From: Ectobacillus funiculus
GTDB taxonomy: Bacteria; Bacillota; Bacilli; Bacillales; Bacillaceae_G
Direction: 5' to 3'
DNA length: 64,000 nt
Assembly (NCBI RefSeq): GCF_004138295.1
Contig: NZ_SCFM01000027.1
Span: forward strand, 1 to 64,000
In this document: positions 57,310-64,000 of the stretch, piece by piece
Layout: each line of letters starts with the position of its first letter
Numbering within the stretch: position 1 is the first letter of the stretch
Notes under the pieces: generated by a model
What the model was told of the DNA's origin: nothing
Database searches by the model: none
What the model saw: the letters and a program-made list of their open reading frames with translations, nothing else
Program-made: the position numbers and the translations under genes

Positions 57310-58380
57310 TCATTCTATCGTTGGCTTTTGTTTCAGAAACCCAATTATGATAGCGGTTACAAAAGAACCTGCCAGAATGGCTGTGAGATATAAAAATGGA
57401 TTTCCTATTACAAGGGGGACAACGAATATACCGCCGTGAGGAGCTGACAAGCCAATATGAAAAAACATTGCTAGCAAGCCTGCGATTGCTGAGCCAATGA
57501 TGCATGCTGGGACAATACAAATTGGATTCTTTACGGCAAATGGAATAGCACCTTCTGTAATAAATGACGCTCCCATGACATAACACATTCTCCCTGCCCT
57601 TCGCTCTTGCTCGGTAAACTTCGCAGAAAAGAATGTTGTTGCAAGAGCAAGACCTAGCGGAGGCACCATGCCGCCTGCCATAACGGCTGCCTGCGGGGCA
57701 TAGTTACCGCTATAAAGCATGGTAATACCAAAGGTAAAGGCTATTTTGTTAAAGGGTCCCCCCAGATCGATTGCCATCATCCCGCCTAGAAGCAATCCCA
57801 GCAGCAGGATATGCTCTGTTCCTAAGTTCTCAAGCCAGCCTATAAGGGCATTATTAATTCCCTGTATAGGACCACGCGTGATATATATCATGATAAGACA
57901 TGTAAAGATTATCCCAAATAAGGGATACAGCAGCACAGGATGTAAGGTCGTTACAATTTGCGGAAGCTTGCTGCTTAGCTGCCTCAGTCCTGTAATCGTG
58001 TATCCTGCAAGAAAACCGGCAAGTACGCTTCCTATAAAGCCTTGATTGCTTATTAGTGCGATGAAGCCGCCAACCAAGCCTACAATTAAACCTGATCGAC
58101 CTGCGATACTCATCGCAATAAAGCCTGATAACACCGGAATGATAAACTGCATTGCTTGATTCCCATTCTCTGTAATGGAAATGAGTTGTTCGGTAAATCC
58201 GGCAGGTGGTACATGAGCATAGTTCGCTATCAGCAAATGAACTATATAAGAAAAAACAAGTAAAACACCAGTACATACGACAAACGGAAAGGTACGGGAT
58301 ACACCGTTCATAACATGCTGGTAGATACTGAGATGTATACTCTCTTTCGAATTCCCTTCGAATAAGCCGCTTCGTTTCAT
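57310..58380 (-). CDS. Fructose-type PTS EIIC component
   Basis: Membrane protein of 356 residues with about nine or ten helices. MAIDLGGPFNKIAFTFG, GGMVPPLGLALATTFFSAKF and FITEGAIPFAVKNP are conserved in fructose-family EIIC permeases. The N-terminal 40 residues lack EIIA or EIIB domains, and no genes for them are close, so it must use partners from elsewhere or has lost them. It lies upstream of the holin. Confidence 0.87.
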   Translation of the reverse strand: MKRSGLFEGNSKESIHLSIYQHVMNGVSRTFPFVVCTGVLLVFSYIVHLLIANYAHVPPAGFTEQLISITENGNQAMQFIIPVLSGFIAMSIAGRSGLIVGLVGGFIALISNQGFIGSVLAGFLAGYTITGLRQLSSKLPQIVTTLHPVLLYPLFGIIFTCLIMIYITRGPIQGINNALIGWLENLGTEHILLLGLLLGGMMAIDLGGPFNKIAFTFGITMLYSGNYAPQAAVMAGGMVPPLGLALATTFFSAKFTEQERRAGRMCYVMGASFITEGAIPFAVKNPICIVPACIIGSAIAGLLAMFFHIGLSAPHGGIFVVPLVIGNPFLYLTAILAGSFVTAIIIGFLKQKPTIE

Positions 58381-58600
58381 ACAATCCCCCTCTAAGCTGG
58401 TTGATGTGCAGATACACTGTATAAAAGATCTCCTGCGCCGATTTCGTTTATAATTCCATCACACTTGCAAAAGAGACCTTTTTACATAGTATTGTTTACG
58501 TATGCAGAGGTTCTTTTTCGAGCTAGAAAAAGTGTGTTTTCTTTTGTAAGCGCACAGCTTTGTTTTAATGATGATGTGATTCCTCGTACACGGGATAATA

Positions 58601-58629
58601 TTGACAAAACCCGTATTCTATGATAATAA
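58601..58629 (+). promoter_or_regulatory. Promoter of htpG
   Basis: TTGACA, a 17-base spacer and TAATAA, followed within ten bases by the CIRCE element. A strong SigA promoter. Confidence 0.85.
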
Positions 58630-58638
58630 AAATATTAA

Positions 58639-58665
58639 TTAGCACTCACATCACCGAAGTGCTAA
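58639..58665. promoter_or_regulatory. CIRCE (HrcA operator) before htpG
   Basis: TTAGCACTC-N9-AAGTGCTAA differs from the CIRCE consensus (TTAGCACTC-N9-GAGTGCTAA) by one base in the right arm. It lies at the expected transcription start. HrcA should repress htpG until heat shock. Confidence 0.9.
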
Positions 58666-58724
58666 CCAGTAAATATCTAGCTTGGCAATATGGATACATT
58701 TGTAAATGGAAGGGAGAGCTTTTA

Positions 58725-60605
58725 ATGGAAAAAAAGCAGTTTCAAGCAGAATCTAAAAGATTGTTAGACATGATGATTCACTCCATTTATTCTCAAAAGG
58801 AGATTTTTTTACGAGAATTAATTTCGAATGCCAGTGATGCGATCGATAAAATTTATTACAAAGCACTTACTGATGAGAGCTTACAGTTTGACAAAGACAG
58901 TTACTACATAAAAGTAGTTGCGGATAAAGACAACCGAACATTGAAAATCTCTGATACTGGTATCGGAATGACAAAGGAAGATCTTGAGCATAATCTTGGA
59001 ACGATTGCCAAGAGCGGCTCTTTGGCATTTAAAAATGAAAATGAGCTGAAGGATGGCTATGATATCATCGGTCAATTTGGGGTAGGATTTTATTCCGCTT
59101 TTATGGTAGCTGACGTTGTAACTGTTATCAGCAAGGCTTTAGGCAGCGACGAAGCATATAAATGGGAATCTACAGGTGCGGATGGATACACAATTGAATC
59201 ATATGAAAAAGATTCCGTCGGCACAGAGATTATTCTAAAACTGAAAGAAAATACAGAAGATGACAACTATGATGAGTATGTAGACGAGTATCGACTAAAG
59301 TCGATTATCAAAAAATACTCTGACTTCATTCGCTATCCAATTAAAATGGACGTAACTGGAAGAAGACTTAAAGAAAGCAGCGACAATGAATTTGAAGAGT
59401 ATCGCGAGGAACAAACAATCAATAGTATGGTTCCGATTTGGAGAAAAAATAAAAAGGAGCTTACTTCTGAGGATTACGAGAAATTCTATGCGGAAAAGCA
59501 TTACGGTTTTGACAAACCAAGCAAACATATCCATATCAGTGTTGATGGCGCTGTAAGATATAATGCCATTTTATTTATCCCGGAGAAAATCCCATTTGAC
59601 TATTATACAAAGGAATATGAAAAGGGATTAGAGCTATATTCCAATGGCGTACTGATTATGAACAAAAGTGCGGACCTCCTTCCTGACTATTTTAGCTTTG
59701 TGAAAGGAATGGTTGACTCAGAGGATTTATCTCTGAACATTTCAAGGGAGATGCTGCAGCATGACCGACAATTAAAGCTGATTGCCAAAAATATTAAAAG
59801 TAAAATCAAAAATCAGCTGCAAAGCTTACTGAAAGAGGAACGCGAGAAGTATGAAGAGTTTTATAACGCCTTTGGCCGCCAATTAAAATTTGGCGTGTAT
59901 AGCGATTTTGGCAGCAACAAGGACGTATTGCAGGATCTATTGATGTTCTACTCCTCCAAGGAGAAAAAGCTGGTAACCTTAGATGAGTATGTATCAAGAA
60001 TGCCTGAGGATCAAAAGTACATCTACTATGCTTCCGGAGAATCCTACGAACGAATTGAAAAGCTGCCGCAAACTGAGCTGGTGCTTGAGAAAGGCTATGA
60101 AATTTTATATTTCACCGACGATATCGATGAATTCGCCATCAAGATGCTCATGGCCTATAAAGAAAAAGAATTCAGATCTGTATCCAGTGGTGATTTAGGA
60201 ATTGAAGCGGATGAAACTGAGCAGAACACAGATGCACAGCAGGACGAATATAAAGATCTCTTTGCTTATATGAAAGATATGTTAGCAGATAAGGTAAAGG
60301 ATGTACGCATATCCAAGCGCTTGAAAACACACCCTGTATGCCTATCTGCCGAGGGCGAAGTGACCATCGAAATGGAAAAAATACTAAAATCCATGCCGAA
60401 CAACCAAAATGTCCAAGCAGATAAGGTATTAGAAATCAATCCAAACCATGAGGTCTTCCAATCGTTAAAGGATGCGTTTGCGAATGATAAAGAGAAGCTG
60501 GCTTTATACACAAGCCTATTATATAACCAAGCGCTTCTTATTGAAGGATTGCCAATCCAAGATCCAGTGGAATTCACAAACGATATTTGCAAAATCATGG
60601 TGTAA
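58725..60605 (+). CDS. htpG: HtpG, Hsp90 chaperone
   Basis: Hsp90 of 626 residues. The GHKL ATPase domain is N-terminal, with NASDAIDK, the ATP-binding [11 protein letters not shown] and [15 protein letters not shown]. The middle domain contains [14 protein letters not shown], and the C-terminal dimerisation domain ends the protein. It assists folding and stability under stress. I start at [10 protein letters not shown] after GGAAGGGAGAG; an upstream ATG falls inside the promoter. B. subtilis htpG is, as I recall, not under HrcA, so the CIRCE element here is notable. Confidence 0.96.
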   Translation: MEKKQFQAESKRLLDMMIHSIYSQKEIFLRELISNASDAIDKIYYKALTDESLQFDKDSYYIKVVADKDNRTLKISDTGIGMTKEDLEHNLGTIAKSGSLAFKNENELKDGYDIIGQFGVGFYSAFMVADVVTVISKALGSDEAYKWESTGADGYTIESYEKDSVGTEIILKLKENTEDDNYDEYVDEYRLKSIIKKYSDFIRYPIKMDVTGRRLKESSDNEFEEYREEQTINSMVPIWRKNKKELTSEDYEKFYAEKHYGFDKPSKHIHISVDGAVRYNAILFIPEKIPFDYYTKEYEKGLELYSNGVLIMNKSADLLPDYFSFVKGMVDSEDLSLNISREMLQHDRQLKLIAKNIKSKIKNQLQSLLKEEREKYEEFYNAFGRQLKFGVYSDFGSNKDVLQDLLMFYSSKEKKLVTLDEYVSRMPEDQKYIYYASGESYERIEKLPQTELVLEKGYEILYFTDDIDEFAIKMLMAYKEKEFRSVSSGDLGIEADETEQNTDAQQDEYKDLFAYMKDMLADKVKDVRISKRLKTHPVCLSAEGEVTIEMEKILKSMPNNQNVQADKVLEINPNHEVFQSLKDAFANDKEKLALYTSLLYNQALLIEGLPIQDPVEFTNDICKIMV

Positions 60606-60624
60606 TATTGAGCTGATACAACAA

Positions 60625-60653
60625 AAGGAACCGAATGACGGTTCCTTTTGCTA
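60625..60653. terminator. Bidirectional terminator after htpG
   Basis: AAAAGGAACCG and CGGTTCCTTTT pair around five bases. Confidence 0.87.
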
Positions 60654-60682
60654 TGTATGTTCTCTCATGGAAGTATCTGTTA

Positions 60683-61081
60683 CTATCTACCCGCAACATT
60701 AAGCTGCCAGGAAACACCGTATGGATCGGTTAACCAGCCAAACTTTTTACTAAACGGATAAGCTGCCAATGGCATCAAGACCGCTCCACCTTGAGATAAC
60801 CTCTCAAAAACATGATCAACTTCCTCTTCCCTTTCAAGCGTAACATACAATGACATGGAAGGAGTAAAGGTAAAATCATGCTTTATGCTGCTATCCATGC
60901 ACATAAACTCCTGTCCATTGATTGAGAATACGGCTTGCAGCACAGTTCCTTCAGCACCAGCCTCATTTGCTCCATAGCGAACAATCCTAATAATCTCTGA
61001 ATTATCAAATACAGAGGTATACAAATTCATCGCTTCTTCGGCTTTACCGTCAAACATAAGAAAAGTTTTGATGTCAGGCAT
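60683..61081 (-). CDS. VOC family protein (PhnB-like)
   Basis: Protein of 132 residues of the PhnB/3-demethylubiquinone methyltransferase-like VOC family. It begins MPDIKTFLMFDGKAEEAMNLY and ends with KFGWLTDPYGVSWQLN, the standard closing motif. It forms a glyoxalase fold of two beta-alpha-beta-beta-beta units. The biochemical role is unknown. I start after GGGGGAAC. A second VOC gene precedes it. Confidence 0.85.
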   Translation of the reverse strand: MPDIKTFLMFDGKAEEAMNLYTSVFDNSEIIRIVRYGANEAGAEGTVLQAVFSINGQEFMCMDSSIKHDFTFTPSMSLYVTLEREEEVDHVFERLSQGGAVLMPLAAYPFSKKFGWLTDPYGVSWQLNVAGR

Positions 61082-61128
61082 AGTTCCCCCTATGATTTGT
61101 AGAATTAGTGTTTCGACACACTTCACTA

Positions 61129-61557
61129 TTAGTTATTAGGAGCAGCTGTTGAGACTTGCCAGAACACACCAAACTTATCAACTACCTGTCCGTATAATGG
61201 ACTCCAGAATGTTGGTTGCAGCGGTAATTTGACTTGGCCGCCATCTTGCAATTTTTCAAATACTTCTTTTGTTTTTTCAATGTCATTCGGCATAAGCGCT
61301 ATCGTTACATTCGTGCCAATGGAATGCTCTTGACCTGGGAATGTATCAGAAAGCATCAAATCAGTGTCCCCGACCTTCAAATGAGCATTTAAAACCAGTT
61401 CTTTTACAGCATCAGGAGTAGGTGCTTCTGGATTCTCCGGCATATCCCCAAACTTTTGTACATTAAGCACTTTGGCATCAAGCGCATTTTCATAAAATCT
61501 AATAGCTTCTTGTCCATTTCCATTGAGTACTAAGTACGGATGCATTCCTAAAATCAT
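61129..61557 (-). CDS. VOC family protein (PhnB-like)
   Basis: Protein of 142 residues. YLVLNGNGQEAIRFYENAL begins the first half and LYGQVVDKFGVFWQVS closes the second, both VOC/PhnB patterns. It shares the fold but not close sequence with its downstream neighbour, suggesting an old duplication. The start MILGMHPY has AAAGAGGTG upstream; a longer frame adds 17 residues without support. Upstream lies a short remnant that could come from an AHSA1-type partner gene. Confidence 0.85.
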   Translation of the reverse strand: MILGMHPYLVLNGNGQEAIRFYENALDAKVLNVQKFGDMPENPEAPTPDAVKELVLNAHLKVGDTDLMLSDTFPGQEHSIGTNVTIALMPNDIEKTKEVFEKLQDGGQVKLPLQPTFWSPLYGQVVDKFGVFWQVSTAAPNN

Positions 61558-61653
61558 TGCAAACACCTCTTTAAAATTATTTTTTTTACTACTATTGCTT
61601 ATTTTCATCTAGCTAAAAGCTTTCCACCATTGTTTCAGATGCTCAGACTCAGT

Positions 61654-61725
61654 CTATACCTTAGCTACAAGCTTACTCTCATCTGCTTCTACCATGATGC
61701 TGTTTGTTTCATTGTTTTCTACCAC
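61654..61725 (-). pseudogene. Short N-terminal remnant, possibly AHSA1/SRPBCC
   Basis: A frame of 23 codons starts at GTG with the good site GGGGGAGAGG, then reads NSIMVEADESKLVAKV and stops. The pattern resembles the first strand of AHSA1 (Hsp90 activator-like, SRPBCC) proteins, which often sit beside VOC genes. The rest is missing. It could also be a real leader peptide. Evidence for the family is weak. Confidence 0.3.
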
Positions 61726-62022
61726 GGCCTCTCCCCCTACTTTGCACATTTTCTGCTTACATCAGAATGCAATCCTAAAAGATTGGCAATACACAAGGGA
61801 TTTTAGATAAGAGCTGCTGCTTGTAGCCTCTCACGAGAGACTCATTTTCTTGTTGAATTGACATATCTCATTATGTCCCTTTGATACAGAACATTTGTTC
61901 TATACCTATTATAAACATAAAGAAGTTATATTTTCAATAGCTAAACAAAAATTTTTGAATTCAAGTTTTTAATTATGTACAATCCGTAATTTCCTAGAAT
62001 CTCAGCGGTTCAAGAACATCCA

Positions 62023-62165
62023 TAAAGAACACTCGCCGATTGGCAAGCCCCGCTCTTGAGCGAAGACAGAGGCGTAGTTGCACTTATACTTACTTTGTTC
62101 CCAAAATTTTTCACTACGTCGAATTGTCTTCCAGCTAGAAATTTATACTTTCTTAAAGTGTAAAA
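62023..62165 (-). repeat. Dispersed structured repeat, copy K (long form)
   Basis: Complete long-form copy with AAGAACACTCGCCGATTGGC at the left. The extra hairpin is GCTC-TT-GAGC in place of the GCCC/GGGC of copy I, a pair of compensating changes. It abuts the terminator of the oxidoreductase gene. From the VOC gene to this copy, the sequence holds only the short remnant. Confidence 0.9.
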
Positions 62166-62169
62166 TAAT

Positions 62170-62213
62170 AGGGCTTCCTCAGTAAAATAATCCCTAGAAG
62201 AAGCCCCTTTTGA
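62170..62213. terminator. Terminator of the second oxidoreductase gene
   Basis: GGGCTTC and GAAGCCC are the main stem, with T4 to the right and a long loop that can pair in part. On the minus strand the tail is only moderately T-rich. Confidence 0.6.
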
Positions 62214-62250
62214 TTCGGAACAGTATTTATTCTCGCTTCATATTATTTAT

Positions 62251-63225
62251 CTATTCATTAATCGTAACAGGCTTTCCAGTTTGAGCTGACTGTAAAGCGG
62301 CAACCGTAACCTCCTGAGTACGGAATGCATCTCTGTAATCAGACAGAATCCGTGAAGCATCTCCCGTTTGTACTGCATGGATAAAGGCTTCATTTTCCTT
62401 CACATACGGATCAACCGTATCCGTCCATATCGTTCTCACGCCTTCTGCACTTTTCTCTAGTCCATTACGGTCAATATGTAATATGCCTTTGTTATGATAA
62501 AAGTCTAAGCCTACTTTACAATCGCCATTTGGAAGGACACATGTATTAGAGAGATTGGCTACTACACCATTTTTCATTTTAAGCGTCACTGTCCCCACAT
62601 CAGGAACGGTTACATGGTCATACATCTGGCCGATTGAACGATTACCATACACTGCATACACTTCCTCTACTTCTCCCGCAGTATATCGCAGGAGATCGAC
62701 CAAATGGGTTGTCTGTTCGATAAACTGTCCGCCTGACGTTGCTTGATTGCGCCACCAACCAACCGTTGGCATAGAGTCCATCCAGCTGCCTGTTACCATG
62801 CCGAGGGTGCTTTCCTGCAATTCCTGTTTTAACATTCTTACGGAATCACGATAGCGGAAGTGATAGCCGACAGATGTAATCACTGCTTGCTCTTGTATCC
62901 TAGACAATATGTATTGTGGCGTTTCTAGGTCTACGCTAAGAGGCTTTTCAACTAGAAACGGAATCCTTCTATCAATTAACTGTACTTCAATTTCTCCATG
63001 AGCGAATGGAGGCACACAAATATAAACTGCATCCAGTTTTTCTCCATCCAGCATCTCAACAACATTCCCGTATCCTTTTGCATGATCAAATTGTGCGGCA
63101 TACGCCTCGGCCTTCGCCTGATTTGTACCACAAATCGCCTCAATACGTACTCCTTCCATCCTACATAGAATTTTCGCATGTACACCACTGAACCAACCTG
63201 TTCCCACTATTCCGATATTAAGCAT
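62251..63225 (-). CDS. Gfo/Idh/MocA family oxidoreductase
   Basis: Dehydrogenase of 324 residues. LNIGIVGTGWFSGVHAKIL holds the Rossmann glycine motif, and VEKPLSVD carries the family Lys. GGQFIEQTTHLVDLLRY lies in the substrate domain. It is distinct from the oxidoreductase of the sugar operon and stands alone, so its sugar substrate is unknown. The ribosome site is GAGAGGAAG. The gap beyond its start (63226-63562) shows no gene or clear element. Confidence 0.87.
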   Translation of the reverse strand: MLNIGIVGTGWFSGVHAKILCRMEGVRIEAICGTNQAKAEAYAAQFDHAKGYGNVVEMLDGEKLDAVYICVPPFAHGEIEVQLIDRRIPFLVEKPLSVDLETPQYILSRIQEQAVITSVGYHFRYRDSVRMLKQELQESTLGMVTGSWMDSMPTVGWWRNQATSGGQFIEQTTHLVDLLRYTAGEVEEVYAVYGNRSIGQMYDHVTVPDVGTVTLKMKNGVVANLSNTCVLPNGDCKVGLDFYHNKGILHIDRNGLEKSAEGVRTIWTDTVDPYVKENEAFIHAVQTGDASRILSDYRDAFRTQEVTVAALQSAQTGKPVTINE

Positions 63226-63562
63226 GATTTACTTCCTCTCATTAGCAAACTATAAATGCATCTTTCTCCATACATAAGTTTCGCCTATCCTCCTATATAT
63301 CCCTCTTTTTCAATCCATTTGCATTTGGTGGGGTAGAAAAACAATACTTTCCATGCGGTTTTATTACCTTCCATCTAAATGATTTAAAGACATTGAAGAG
63401 CTAGTGACCCTATTTATACCAGTTAATAACTCTAATTATTCCCCTACCTTTTCCTCAAATAAATTCTCACTTTTACAGGTATGCTCTCAATTTACAAAAC
63501 TGACATACTTGTAATACTAAGGACATATAATTTATCAATCACCTAGGAAGGAGGAAAAACCC

Positions 63563-63748
63563 ATGGATAATCGGATTTTTTTATTCCTTGCTACGATTCT
63601 TTCTGGCTTTGCACTTATTAAAGTTCCTTTAGCTAACTCATTTCTTGAAAGCGTTTCAATTGTTACTGATACCCTTGGCATATTAACTGTTATAATCTTC
63701 TCACTTGTTTTAATTTACAAAGGGGTAAGAAGTTTGTTTAATAAATAG
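63563..63748 (+). CDS. Small two-helix membrane protein
   Basis: Unrecognised protein of 61 residues. Helices occur at about 4-20 and 36-55, with the polar link NSFLESVSIVTDTLG between them and a basic C-terminus. The ribosome site AAGGAGG is strong. A terminator follows, so the gene is probably expressed alone. Confidence 0.65.
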   Translation: MDNRIFLFLATILSGFALIKVPLANSFLESVSIVTDTLGILTVIIFSLVLIYKGVRSLFNK

Positions 63749-63757
63749 AATTAATAA

Positions 63758-63789
63758 GGAAAGCACTCGGATGGGTGCTTTTCTCTTTT
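63758..63789. terminator. Intrinsic terminator
   Basis: GGAAAGCAC and GTGCTTTTC pair around eight bases, with T tract CTCTTTTT to the right. Confidence 0.75.
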
Positions 63790-63850
63790 TAATCTTCAAA
63801 GCATTAATCTTCAAAGCAAATTCCCCCTAAAAATTATCAATACTCTATTG

Positions 63851-64000
63851 TTAATTAAATAATATTTCCTTGTTAGCCTTTGTATCCCCTTCCTCTTTTG
63901 CCATTCGCAATTGTAACTTTTCAAGCTAAGAGCGTAAGAACTCCATCCCTTCTTGTTGCTTAGCTGTTCTATGGATGGATAGTATATCTTCTTCCACCTC
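63851..64000 (-). pseudogene. C-terminal end of a gene with an in-frame TAG
   Basis: Leftward frame entering from the window edge. It reads VEEDILSIHRTAKQQEGMEF, then LRS and a TAG. The same frame then continues LEKLQLRMAKEEGDTKANKE to a TAA. The residues on both sides of the TAG look like one helical protein, so the TAG is probably a nonsense mutation (perhaps from CAG, Gln). Alternatively the gene truly ends at TAG. The family is not recognised. Confidence 0.45.

Noticed and set aside
57179-57586. 136-residue N-terminal extension of the holin
   Set aside because: Most of it is the shadow of the EIIC gene in another frame; the GTG with AAGGAGG is the clear start. The part beyond the EIIC stop is noted separately as a question.
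58545-58560. cre-like sequence TGTAAGCGCACA upstream of EIIC
   Set aside because: Too many mismatches to the cre consensus to call.

Overview
The window reads as the chromosome of a spore-forming member of the Bacillaceae. Strong Shine-Dalgarno sites, a SAM riboswitch, a T-box, CcpA-type and CIRCE operators, a GerW/YtfJ sporulation protein and a YkuS protein all point that way. The order lia genes, cysH operon, lysA, pssA, his operon, leu/ilv operon resembles the Bacillus cereus group arrangement as I remember it. The base composition looks more GC-rich than B. cereus, so a relative rather than B. cereus itself is likely. I saw no insertion sequence, CRISPR array or complete prophage.

Layout. 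0-1.6 kb: small unrecognised proteins. 1.6-5.3 kb: cell-envelope stress module liaI-liaH-liaF-liaS-liaR (no liaG). 5.8-7.1 kb: secreted M23 peptidase. 7.5-13.5 kb: sulfate assimilation operon cysH-cysP-sat-cysC-sumT-sirB-sirC behind a SAM riboswitch. 13.9-19.4 kb: lysA, a DUF3888 protein, an LTA-synthase-type enzyme and pssA. 19.4-26.2 kb: hisZGDBHAFIE with its own promoter and paired palindromes, ending in a truncated hisJ. 26.8-36.5 kb: ilvE-ilvD-(T-box)-ilvB-ilvH-ilvC-leuB-leuC-leuD, in which leuA is reduced to a frameshifted C-terminal scrap. 36.6-45 kb: small proteins, ykuS, gerW, fabL, a MarR regulator, an L,D-transpeptidase, a MATE exporter and Ku. 45.2 kb: a tRNA gene with an Ala-type GGC anticodon. 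45.6-49.7 kb: a sugar isomerase/dehydrogenase operon with a divergent AraC regulator. 49.9-64 kb: a mixed accessory region with a YczE-like protein, an APH-fold kinase, an Eis-like acetyltransferase, a holin, a lone fructose-type EIIC, htpG behind a CIRCE operator, two VOC proteins, a second oxidoreductase and several decayed genes.

The most distinctive feature is a family of eleven related, non-coding elements of about 55-140 bp, all in the same orientation. Nearly every one lies directly beyond the 3' end of a leftward gene. On the minus strand each complete copy ends in a GC hairpin followed by a T-rich tract, so the family looks like a mobile or duplicated structured 3' element with terminator character. 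Copies differ by paired substitutions in several stems.

Metabolic reading. The sulfate genes reduce sulfate to sulfite and make siroheme; sulfite reductase is not here. The branched-chain and histidine clusters are otherwise complete, but leuA and hisJ have been lost at this locus. The cell must therefore carry those functions elsewhere or lack them.
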